Below, one piece after another: positions 1 to 11,301 of a DNA stretch of 13,652 nucleotides. This stretch comes from Spirochaetota bacterium (lineage in GTDB: Bacteria; Spirochaetota; UBA4802; UBA5550): positions 1-13,652 of the forward strand of contig JAKJGD010000013.1 of assembly GCA_022704585.1 (NCBI GenBank). Reading direction: 5' to 3'. The translations under genes and the position numbers were made by a program. The notes under the pieces are model-generated. The model made no database searches, was not told the origin of the DNA, and saw only the letters and a list, made by a program, of their open reading frames with translations. Within the stretch, counting starts at the first letter, position 1, and each line of letters starts with the position of its first letter.

Positions 1-19
1 CTCCCCGCCATTTCACCTG

Positions 20-25
20 TATAAT
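20..25 (+). promoter_or_regulatory. candidate -10 box for the phosphoesterase gene
   Basis: A perfect TATAAT hexamer lies about 47 bases before the ATG at 72. The matching -35 box would fall at or beyond the left edge, so the promoter cannot be confirmed. Nothing else is recognisable in bases 1-71 apart from a ribosome-binding site (GGAG at 59-62). Confidence 0.35.
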
Positions 26-71
26 TGCATCTATTCGCATACGCTCTAATGATCCGCCGGAGTTTGTCTTA

Positions 72-788
72 ATGAACATTATCAAAGCCAGATACGCCTC
101 CCTTGAATCAGTCACTACCGTCGCCATCTGCGCCGACCTTGCCTGCCGGGAGGGATGGAAACGTAATTTCGTCCCCCTGATGGACCATGTCTGGCGCCTG
201 CACCGGCCCGGCGCGTTTCTCGTGGCCGGCGATCTCTCTCTCAACAGCGCCCCGGATGAATACGAGGAGATCATTTCGCTCATGGAACCGTATCAGTCCC
301 GGCTCGCGGCCATACCGGGCGACCATGACAGGCCCCTTGCCGGCTTCATAAAATATTTCGGCGCCACCCGCAAGGTGGTCGATATCGGCCGCTGGCGCTT
401 CATCTGCGTCAACACCTCGAACAGGATGTTTCTCCGTTCCGAGGAAGATTTCATAGAGCGTAATATCCGGAAAAACTCGGTGATCCTCTCCCACCTTCCT
501 CCCGAGGCTGATGGATGGACCTTTCACTCTCTCTGGCCCCGATCGTCCGACCGGTTCCTCGCGGTGTTCGACCGGCACCGGAATAAAATAGCCGCCGCAT
601 TCTTCGGGCACATACACGGCCATTCGGAACGTGAGCGCCACGGCATTCCCCTCATCGCAACCGGCGGCGTCGCCGAATCCCTGATCGTTGAAGGCAACCG
701 CTATTCCGGCAACGGCCGACTCCAGATGATGATCTTCGACGTATCAAGCGGCGCCATTTCCCTGTGCGAGTTGGAAAATCCCGCCTGA
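72..788 (+). CDS. calcineurin-like metallophosphoesterase with two altered metal ligands
   Basis: 238 aa protein resembling the calcineurin-like metallophosphoesterase superfamily, whose members hydrolyse phosphomonoesters or phosphodiesters with a two-metal site. Motifs appear in order: ADLA (D22), AGDLS (D54), PGDHD (83-86), SHLPP (H141) and FFGHIHGH (H180, H182). The family pattern is DxH, GD, GNHD/E, H, GHxH. Here the motif I histidine is alanine (A24) and the asparagine of GNHD is aspartate (D84), while the following histidine H85 is kept. No signal peptide or membrane segment is seen, so the protein is probably cytoplasmic. The start is supported by GGAG at 59-62, nine bases before the ATG. 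It converges on the regulator gene, with 19 bases between the stops. The substrate is unknown; it may be active with altered metal use or only a binding protein. Confidence 0.85.
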   Translation: MNIIKARYASLESVTTVAICADLACREGWKRNFVPLMDHVWRLHRPGAFLVAGDLSLNSAPDEYEEIISLMEPYQSRLAAIPGDHDRPLAGFIKYFGATRKVVDIGRWRFICVNTSNRMFLRSEEDFIERNIRKNSVILSHLPPEADGWTFHSLWPRSSDRFLAVFDRHRNKIAAAFFGHIHGHSERERHGIPLIATGGVAESLIVEGNRYSGNGRLQMMIFDVSSGAISLCELENPA

Positions 789-807
789 GTCCGGTCCGGC
801 CCCGGTC

Positions 808-2076
808 TCACAGCAGAAGGTACAGGAACCGGCATGCGACATCACCCGTTTTCTGAAGGCGCGATATGAACGCGTCAGAGACCAGCAGCGTGTCGCCTTC
901 CGCGGCGGTAACCGTATCGCCGCCGATGATCACTTTCATGGATCCCTGGATCACGGCAATGAATTCCTTTCCCTTGTGCAGCATGAGGGGGCCCTCTACC
1001 GAGGTATCATCCTGCAGGGTCACGTAAAACGGCTTTATACCGTAGTGATCGGTATCGACGATCTGGACCATGTCAACGTGTCGATGAGGCACCGAGCGGT
1101 GGCCGCCTTTCTTCGACAGCAGATACCCCGAGCTGTTCATTCCGCCGCCGGCCCCCCCGATAAAATAATCGACCGGTTTCGAGAATACGGTGGAGAGCTG
1201 CAGAAGCGTCTGCAGCGATGGCGTGATGATGTCGTTCTCTATCTGGGATATGGCCCCCGGTGTCATGGCAAGGGCCGCCGCCAGGTCCGCCTGGGTCATC
1301 CGCGCCTCCTTCCTGAGGTTCTTGACCTTGTCCCCTATTTCGAAGCTCCCTGCGGTCTTTCGGTCTTCGAACAGGATGTTGCCGTCGATTATCTTGAAGC
1401 TGGTCGGCCGGGACCCGTACAGGGGCGTACGGTCCTGCAGCTTGTGAACCTTCAGCTCGTAGTAATCGGTCTCTGTCGTATTGATCGAAAACACGATCTG
1501 CGTGGTCTGCATGATGCCGGAAATAAATTCCTTGGAATGGGACTCTCGCCGAACGATCCAGTAGGCGAGCGCTTTTAGATCGTAGAGCTTCGGGCAGGTA
1601 AACGTGAAAAAATCGAGCACCGCCTTTTCGTCCTTCCATAACTCGTTCATACCGGTGAGGCCGTCAAAAATGTAGAAAGAGCCCTCTTTATTGCTCCGCT
1701 CTATTTCATTGAGCTTGCTCACGAAGGAGGTGATATTTTTCGGATTTTCGATGCAGGTAACCCGTTTTTTATCATACTTGTCGCTCTGGTAAAAATCGAG
1801 AAAGACGCTGTCGCTATTGCCCTTGCCATGGGTAAATGCATCAATCAGGATCGTATTTTCCCTGCTGAAGAGATAATCATACCGCTGCATGATCGTGTGG
1901 GGCGAGAAATTGAAACTGATAAAAATTATTTTTTCGCTGAAATCCGCCGCGCCGTAAAAAAAGCTCCTTATGAAATACTCCACCGGCACCCCGTCTGCCG
2001 ATTCCCAGACGACATTGTCGCCGAGGCTCAAACCCCCCGTCAGTTTGTCCAGATATCCAAGTCCCGTGCTTATCAT
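808..2076 (-). CDS. RecA/KaiC-like domain fused to XRE helix-turn-helix and cupin: transcriptional regulator
   Basis: 422 aa from the ATG at 2076, chosen because AAGGG at 2089-2085 sits eight bases upstream; an in-frame GTG at 2085 would add three residues. Residues 1-235 look like a KaiC/RAD55-type RecA fold: it opens with STGLGYLDKLTGGLSLGD and has a Walker-B-like strand FYIFDGLTG near 135-142. The Walker A position reads VVWESADGVPVEY with no GKT/S, so ATP hydrolysis is doubtful. Residues about 247-307 are an XRE/Cro-type HTH (MTQADLAAALAMTPGAISQI). Residues about 330-422 form a cupin (HKGKEFIAVIQGSMKVIIGG, then EGDTLLVSD), the usual small-ligand domain of XRE-cupin repressors. It is divergently transcribed from gltBD, so autoregulation and control of gltBD are plausible but inferred. 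The ligand is unknown. Confidence 0.85.
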   Translation of the reverse strand: MISTGLGYLDKLTGGLSLGDNVVWESADGVPVEYFIRSFFYGAADFSEKIIFISFNFSPHTIMQRYDYLFSRENTILIDAFTHGKGNSDSVFLDFYQSDKYDKKRVTCIENPKNITSFVSKLNEIERSNKEGSFYIFDGLTGMNELWKDEKAVLDFFTFTCPKLYDLKALAYWIVRRESHSKEFISGIMQTTQIVFSINTTETDYYELKVHKLQDRTPLYGSRPTSFKIIDGNILFEDRKTAGSFEIGDKVKNLRKEARMTQADLAAALAMTPGAISQIENDIITPSLQTLLQLSTVFSKPVDYFIGGAGGGMNSSGYLLSKKGGHRSVPHRHVDMVQIVDTDHYGIKPFYVTLQDDTSVEGPLMLHKGKEFIAVIQGSMKVIIGGDTVTAAEGDTLLVSDAFISRLQKTGDVACRFLYLLL

Positions 2077-2122
2077 TGCCCGCACCCTTATTTGTTTTTA
2101 TAACGCCAACAACAATACTCAA

Positions 2123-2151
2123 GCATTATCCGCGAGCCATGAGCGGGTCAA
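2123..2151 (-). promoter_or_regulatory. sigma70-type promoter of the XRE-cupin regulator
   Basis: Read on the minus strand, TTGACC (2151-2146) and TAATGC (2128-2123) are separated by exactly 17 bases. Transcription would start near 2116, giving a leader of about 40 bases before the ATG at 2076. Confidence 0.6.
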
Positions 2152-2249
2152 ATTTTTTTACCGCTTGGATCCGCTACCCGCGCATTTTCGCCAGGCCTCT
2201 TCTCCGGCACAATAAGCACTACTTCAAAAGAGAGGCTCCCCTGTAATAT

Positions 2250-2270
2250 ATCCTATAATTTATTTAGGAT
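2250..2270. promoter_or_regulatory. imperfect inverted repeat, candidate operator
   Basis: ATCCTA (2250-2255) and TAGGAT (2265-2270) form six-base arms around an AT-rich 9-base spacer, a 21-bp operator-sized dyad. It lies between the divergent promoters, about 20 bases before the putative gltB -35 box. The divergent XRE protein is the obvious candidate binder. The region is AT-rich, so other weak dyads nearby (AATAAT/ATTATT at 2313-2335) are expected by chance. Confidence 0.35.
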
Positions 2271-2290
2271 CGCTAAATTAATTAATAGAA

Positions 2291-2318
2291 TTGATAAATT
2301 TAACATTCACGTAATAAT
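2291..2318 (+). promoter_or_regulatory. candidate sigma70 promoter of gltBD
   Basis: TTGATA (2291-2296) is followed after 16 bases by AATAAT (2313-2318), in a stretch from about 2240 to 2340 that is nearly all A and T. The leader to the ATG at 2416 would be roughly 90 bases. Several alternative -10 boxes exist in the same AT-rich tract, so the exact start is uncertain. No convincing sigma54 -24/-12 element was found. Confidence 0.4.
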
Positions 2319-2415
2319 CTTTTAATTATATTATTGCATAGTAGGTATTCGATTTTACCCTTGTCAAATAAACCGGCTCACGGGAAAATCGCAATTGAGG
2401 AGTCAGCAAATTTAT

Positions 2416-6956
<4,541 letters not shown>

Positions 6957-6957
<1 letters not shown>

Positions 6958-8378
6958 TGGGAGATCCGAAAGGTTTTTTAAAGATAAAACGGCAGGAGGC
7001 CGGCTACCGCCCCGTGGAGGAGCGGGTCAACGATTATCTCGAGGTGGAGAGGAATCTGCCGGACGACGCGCGGCGCCAGCAGGCATCGCGCTGCATGGAC
7101 TGCGGCGTCCCCTTCTGCCACTGGGCCTGCCCGGTGTCCAACATCATGCCCGAGTGGCAGGACCTGATCTACCGCGGCGACTGGAAAGCGGCATACGACA
7201 ATCTTCAGGAGACGAACAACTTCCCCGAGTTCACGGGCCGCGTCTGCCCCGCCCTGTGCGAAGCATCCTGCGTGCTCGCGATCAACGACGATGCGGTCAC
7301 CATCAGGCAGAACGAGCTGGCGGTGATCGAGAAAGCCTTCGCCCTGGGATACGTGAAGCCGAGTCCCCCCGCGACAAGGACCGGTAAAAAAGTCGCGGTC
7401 ATCGGCGGCGGCCCTGCGGGCCTCGCATGCGCCGACTTGCTCAACAGGAAAGGCCATACGGTAACCCTGTTCGAGTCCGCCGACGGCGTGGGCGGCTACC
7501 TCCGCTACGGCATACCCGATTTCAAGCTGAACAAGTCGATCATCGACCGGAGGATTAACATTCTCATCGAAGAGGGCCTCATTATTAAAACCGGGATTGC
7601 CGTGGGCATGGACATTCCCGTCGCGGAGATCCGCGATGAATTCGACGCGGTCTGCATCGCAATCGGCGCGCGCGAGCCGCGCAATCTGGTCATACCGGGA
7701 TGCGAGCTGGGCGGCATACACTTCGCCCTGGAATACCTCTCGCAGCAGAACAGGATCGTGAAGGGGGACCGGATTCCGCCCGAAGAGCTGATCATGGCCT
7801 ATGACAAGAACGTGGTCGTGATTGGCGGCGGTGATACCGGTTCCGACTGCGTGGGCACTGCGAACCGGCAGGGCGCCCGCAGCATCACGCAGATGGAGCT
7901 CCTGCCCCAGCCGCCCGACCACCGCACCGATAAGGAGCCGTGGCCCCTCTGGCCCAAGCTCCTCAAGACATCCTCTTCGCACGAGGAGGGCTGTACGCGA
8001 CTCTGGAACGTGTCCACGAAAAAGTTCATTGGCAGTAACGGCACCGTCAGCACGCTATCGGCGGTGAGCGTCGTTTGGAGCGCCGGCCCGGACGGACGGC
8101 AGACGATGAAGGAAGTACCCGGTTCCGCGTTCGAGCTTGACGCGGACCTCGTGCTCATCGCGATGGGCTTCGTACACCCGGTCCACCCGGGGCTGGTTCA
8201 AGACCTGGGACCGGAGCTCGACGAGAGGGGAAACATTAAAATCGACGGGAACTTCATGACCAGCGTCGAGGGCGTGTTTTCAGCAGGCGACTCTTCGCGC
8301 GGAGCCTCCCTCGTTGTGTACGCTATCCAGGACGGCAGGGACGCGGCCGCGGCGATACATAAGTACCTGTCGCGATGA
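6957..8378 (+). CDS. gltD: glutamate synthase, small (beta) subunit, NADPH-dependent
   Basis: 473 aa, matching the usual length of GltD. It oxidises NADPH on FAD and passes electrons through 4Fe-4S clusters to GltB. The N-terminal cysteine clusters are C46/C49/C54/C58 (CMDCGVPFCHWAC) and C97/C101/C105 (CPALCEASC). The FAD dinucleotide-binding motif VAVIGGGPAGLACA is near 146-159. The NADPH-binding motif VVVIGGGDTGSDC is near 286-298. The C-terminal FAD contact SAGDSSRGASLVVYAI is intact. The ATG at 6957 shares one base with the gltB TGA, and GGGGGTGA just upstream can serve as ribosome-binding site, so the pair forms one operon. Homologous subunits occur in other flavoprotein reductases, but adjacency to gltB settles the role. 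No clear terminator follows it. Confidence 0.96.
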
Positions 8379-8554
8379 AATAGCAAGACCCTGTCCGATA
8401 ATTATTCGTATTGGATAAATCAATTTGATATCCCGCAGTGATTCGCCTGCCTCGACAGTAATTGTTGAGCTCATTTGATTGCTTCTGGAAAGACCAGCCT
8501 GACCACAAAAACAGCTTTTAACTAAAAATAAACCCAACCGGGCTAAAAAATACA

Positions 8555-8583
8555 TTGACATATTCAAGTTATTCTTTTATATA
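8555..8583 (+). promoter_or_regulatory. near-consensus sigma70 promoter upstream of the chemoreceptor
   Basis: A perfect TTGACA (8555-8560) is followed after exactly 17 bases by TATATA (8578-8583). Transcription would begin near 8590, leaving an unusually long leader of about 240 bases before the chemoreceptor start. Bases 8379-8554, between gltD and this promoter, contain no ORF or RNA gene that I can support. Confidence 0.65.
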
Positions 8584-8632
8584 TTATTTCATAATTAACA
8601 TCACTACGATAATGATGATGAACCAGATTGTT

Positions 8633-8804
8633 CAATGGTTAGCGGCCTGTGTTATTTCGCAGGTCAATCAAACTTGCATTCACTCCAAACAATCATATAT
8701 ACCGGTATTAAAATGGCGGATGTCTGTACTCTCTCATCCGTAATGCTGCCATGAAAGTATTTTAGCTTTCTGTCCAGATGGAACTTCACGTTCCGACAGG
8801 AAGC
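8633..8804 (+). ncRNA. structured 5' leader with three nested hairpins (candidate cis-regulatory RNA)
   Basis: Three stem-loops lie in a row between the promoter and the ribosome-binding site. Hairpin 1: GGCCTGTG (8644-8651) pairs with CGCAGGTC (8658-8665), extended by TGGTT (8636-8640) with AATCA (8666-8670). Hairpin 2: CGGATG (8717-8722) pairs perfectly with CATCCG (8735-8740), with ATGG (8713-8716) able to pair with CCAT (8749-8752). Hairpin 3: GCTTTCTGTC (8765-8774) pairs with GACAGGAAGC (8795-8804), with GGAAC/GTTCC nested inside (8780-8784, 8790-8794). A perfect palindrome ATACCGGTAT sits at 8699-8708. No run of T follows hairpin 3, so it is not an intrinsic terminator. I do not recognise a known riboswitch class. 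It could be a leader regulating the chemoreceptor, or an independent small RNA. Confidence 0.45.
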
Positions 8805-8830
8805 GAAGCACAATACTGGGGAGGGGTATG

Positions 8831-11053
8831 ATGAAAGACACAATGACATATGTGGCGATAGTTACCGCATGCATTTTTGTTTTTCTCGGCACGAACGCAT
8901 CATCCGCAGAGCGGCTGATTTCAGTAAATGAAGACCTGACCATCGCGCCGCTCAGCCATGCCATGGAATACCTGGTGGACGCTGACAACCGATTGGAGGA
9001 TATCGGCAGCGTGACAGACCCGGCGATCGTATGGCAGCCCGTCACCGGAGAATCTGTCAATTTTGGATATGTCAGCCATCCCTACTGGTTCCGGTTTACG
9101 CTCGATAACCGGAGGCACTCGTCGGAAAGCATTTACTTCGAGCTCGACTACCCGATGCTGGACCTGGTGAGCTTCTACGCCCCGGACAGGCACGCCGCGG
9201 GAGGGTTCAGGAAAATCGTTACCGGCGACACCGTCCCGTTCTCACAGCGCGATATCATCGACCGGAATTTCGTGTTCGCCCTGAACGAGGGGCCCGGGGT
9301 CCACACGTACTATTTCAGGATCAACACCGGGAGCTCTCTCAACTTCATGCCCAAGCTCATATCTCACCGCAGTTTTCTCGAGCGCCTGCACGTGGAGCTT
9401 CCATACCTCTGGATGTTTGCCGGCATACTTGTCATAATCATACTGTATAATCTCTTTTTTCTCTTTTCGCTCAGGGACCGGACCTATCTGTATTACATAC
9501 TCTTTCTTATAAGCTACGGCACGCTCATGCTCTGCCTGAATGGATTGGCTTTCCAGTACCTGTGGCCCAATGCCATCTGGTGGGCTAACAAGGTCGTACC
9601 CCTTTCAATGTGCTTTTCGTCCGCGTTGATCGGCCAGTTTTCCAGGTCATACCTTGACACGCGGCACAAGCACCGGATAATCGACATAGTCCTCATAGTC
9701 CTGGCTATCGTGCCGGGGCTGGCATGGGTGATCCCCACTCTGCTGTTCCCCTACTCGACTGCAATCCGTGTAGCCACGATGCTGACCTTCCTTTCGAGCG
9801 CTGTCCCCTTCTTCGCTTTTATAGGAGCAAAGGCATATCGCTCGCGCGATACGTTCTTCGGCCTTATCGGTTGCTTCGGTCTCATTTTCGGGAGCATCAC
9901 CTTCATCTTGAAGACTGTTGGCCTCATACCTGCCAACCTCTTCACACAGAACTGCATAATGCTCGGCCTGGTCGTCCTGGCGGTCTTCTTCTGCCTGGGG
10001 CTGAGCGACCGCGTATCGACGATGCGCACATCGCTCGTGTCGCTGAACTGCGATCTCGAGGCCAATGAAAAGAGCGCGCGGGAACGCTCGCAGTTTCTCG
10101 AGGAGGTCATGGCATCCGTTCGCACGCTGTCGGGATCGTTCGCTGCGCTTAACGCCTCCCTTGTGGACATCAGCCGGAAGCTCTCGAACCTTGCCGAGGA
10201 GCAGGCCTCGAGCAGCGAGGAGCTCTCCGCCACCTTCGAGGAGATCACGTCCGCGAACGAGCAAATCCACGATTCCACTCTGTCGCAGAAACGGGAAGGG
10301 GGCCAGACCAGAAACATGGTCACCGAGCTCAATCGGAAGCAGCAGGACGTGATGCACGCGGGATCAACCGTCATCGAGAGCATCGGTGCGATTACGCAGT
10401 CCGCCAGCGGCACCAAGGAAAACCTCAAGGTCATGTCGGAAACGATGGAGGTAATCAGCCACGGCGGCGCCGAGATCAACCGCTTCCTCGAGCTCATTAA
10501 CGATATATCCGACCGGATCAACCTCCTGAGCCTGAACGCGGCCATCGAGGCTGCCCGGGCCGGCGAGCACGGGAGAGGTTTTGCCGTGGTCGCCGAGGAG
10601 ATCGGCAAACTGGCCCAGGCCACAGCGGACAACTCCAAGCAGATTGGAGGCCAGATCACCGCCATCATCAACGACATCTCCCGCGGCGCCGCCACCGTTA
10701 CTGAGACCAGAAGCTCGGCCGAGCACATGCTCTCGCTGGTGGAAAAGATACGCGGCGGAATCGACACGGTGGGTGACCTGATGCAGAACCAGACAACCAC
10801 TCTCCAGCAGGTCATCATGCAGGCGGAGCAGACCGATATTCTCTCCCAGAATATTGTCGACGCTACAATGGAGCAAAACCGCTCGTTGCAGCAGACGATG
10901 TCCACCGTCGAGCGGCTTTCCCAGATGGCACAGGAAATCGCGCAGATGAACATGACCATCCACCAGTCATGCACCGAGTTGAACGGACATTGCGACCAGC
11001 TTCTTGTCCTGGCCAGCGAAGATCATGGCGGTCCGGGTCTGCCGGCTGCTTAA
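8831..11053 (+). CDS. methyl-accepting chemotaxis protein with 7TMR-DISM sensor
   Basis: 740 aa chemoreceptor. It begins with a signal peptide ending near TNASSA (residues 21-26). An extracytoplasmic domain follows (about 34-180; YVSHPYWFRFTLDN, then YYFRINTGSS), resembling 7TMR-DISMED2, a predicted carbohydrate-type sensor. A seven-helix 7TMR-DISM membrane unit spans about 189-393. The rest is the MCP coiled-coil hairpin, with its conserved tip (RINLLSLNAAIEAARAGEHG) from about residue 562 where CheA/CheW should dock. No HAMP domain separates the membrane unit from the coiled coil, and there is no CheR-docking pentapeptide at the C-terminus. The purine-rich site at 8818-8826 favours the ATG at 8831 (six bases from GGAGG) over the adjacent ATG at 8828. 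It is probably monocistronic, transcribed from the 8555 promoter. The ligand is unknown. Confidence 0.93.
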   Translation: MKDTMTYVAIVTACIFVFLGTNASSAERLISVNEDLTIAPLSHAMEYLVDADNRLEDIGSVTDPAIVWQPVTGESVNFGYVSHPYWFRFTLDNRRHSSESIYFELDYPMLDLVSFYAPDRHAAGGFRKIVTGDTVPFSQRDIIDRNFVFALNEGPGVHTYYFRINTGSSLNFMPKLISHRSFLERLHVELPYLWMFAGILVIIILYNLFFLFSLRDRTYLYYILFLISYGTLMLCLNGLAFQYLWPNAIWWANKVVPLSMCFSSALIGQFSRSYLDTRHKHRIIDIVLIVLAIVPGLAWVIPTLLFPYSTAIRVATMLTFLSSAVPFFAFIGAKAYRSRDTFFGLIGCFGLIFGSITFILKTVGLIPANLFTQNCIMLGLVVLAVFFCLGLSDRVSTMRTSLVSLNCDLEANEKSARERSQFLEEVMASVRTLSGSFAALNASLVDISRKLSNLAEEQASSSEELSATFEEITSANEQIHDSTLSQKREGGQTRNMVTELNRKQQDVMHAGSTVIESIGAITQSASGTKENLKVMSETMEVISHGGAEINRFLELINDISDRINLLSLNAAIEAARAGEHGRGFAVVAEEIGKLAQATADNSKQIGGQITAIINDISRGAATVTETRSSAEHMLSLVEKIRGGIDTVGDLMQNQTTTLQQVIMQAEQTDILSQNIVDATMEQNRSLQQTMSTVERLSQMAQEIAQMNMTIHQSCTELNGHCDQLLVLASEDHGGPGLPAA

Positions 11054-11157
11054 AAGTTGCGCGATCCGGATTGGTGCTTTCCGACGGCAGGTTTGAGAGA
11101 AGGCCTTGCCATGGCATTATGTATTTATAAACTAAAATTCCCGCGCCTCGGCTGACA

Positions 11158-11175
11158 CGGGAGAGGCCGATCCCG
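11158..11175. repeat. small inverted repeat after the chemoreceptor gene
   Basis: CGGGA (11158-11162) and TCCCG (11171-11175) can form a stem with an 8-base loop. No T-run follows, so it does not look like an intrinsic terminator. The rest of the gap 11054-11301 holds only the weak terminator and promoter described separately. Confidence 0.25.
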
Positions 11176-11210
11176 CCACCCGCATCCATTCTCTCCCCCA
11201 TATTTCTGTA

Positions 11211-11229
11211 ACAGAGCGCTGTATTTTTT
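11211..11229 (+). terminator. weak candidate intrinsic terminator after the chemoreceptor
   Basis: ACAG-AGCG-CTGT (11211-11222) forms a four-base stem with a tetraloop and is followed by a six-base T tract (11224-11229). The stem is short for an efficient terminator. Its position between the chemoreceptor and a separately promoted gene is appropriate. Confidence 0.35.
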
Positions 11230-11244
11230 CCCTTAATTAATATC

Positions 11245-11273
11245 TTTAAAACTAACTAGTGTTTTATTATAAA
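11245..11273 (+). promoter_or_regulatory. candidate promoter of the barrel protein gene
   Basis: TTTAAA (11245-11250) and TATAAA (11268-11273) are separated by 17 bases in an AT-rich tract. The -35 box is weak, the -10 box good. The predicted leader is about 20 bases before the ATG at 11302. Confidence 0.4.
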
Positions 11274-11301
11274 ACAGCAATAAACCTTACCGGAGATGCC
11301 A

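Noticed and set aside
789..807. CCGG-rich 19-base gap between the convergent phosphoesterase and regulator genes as a bidirectional terminator.
   Set aside because: No stable stem with a flanking T-run in either direction could be drawn.
2203..2220. Possible sigma54 promoter (GGCAC followed by GCAC) upstream of gltB.
   Set aside because: The GG and GC dinucleotides are 8 rather than 10 bases apart, so the -24/-12 spacing is wrong.
2277..2286. Palindrome ATTAATTAAT, with TTAATTAATA also at 11233-11242.
   Set aside because: Both lie in very AT-rich promoter DNA where such matches are expected by chance.
6978..7982. Minus-strand open frame opposite gltD.
   Set aside because: It is antisense to intact Fe-S, FAD and NADPH motifs of gltD, with no supporting motif of its own.
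8531..8550. CCC-AACC-GGG hairpin near an A-run before the chemoreceptor promoter, as a gltD terminator.
   Set aside because: The stem is only three pairs and on the plus strand it is followed by A rather than T.
8280..8743. Short open frames in the gap between gltD and the chemoreceptor.
   Set aside because: They are under 100 codons, lack ribosome-binding sites and domain character, and overlap the promoter and hairpin region.
9751..10974. Minus-strand open frame of 407 codons opposite the chemoreceptor.
   Set aside because: Its translation is a Ser/Cys/Arg-rich shadow of the MCP coiled coil with no domain; the plus-strand frame is clearly coding.
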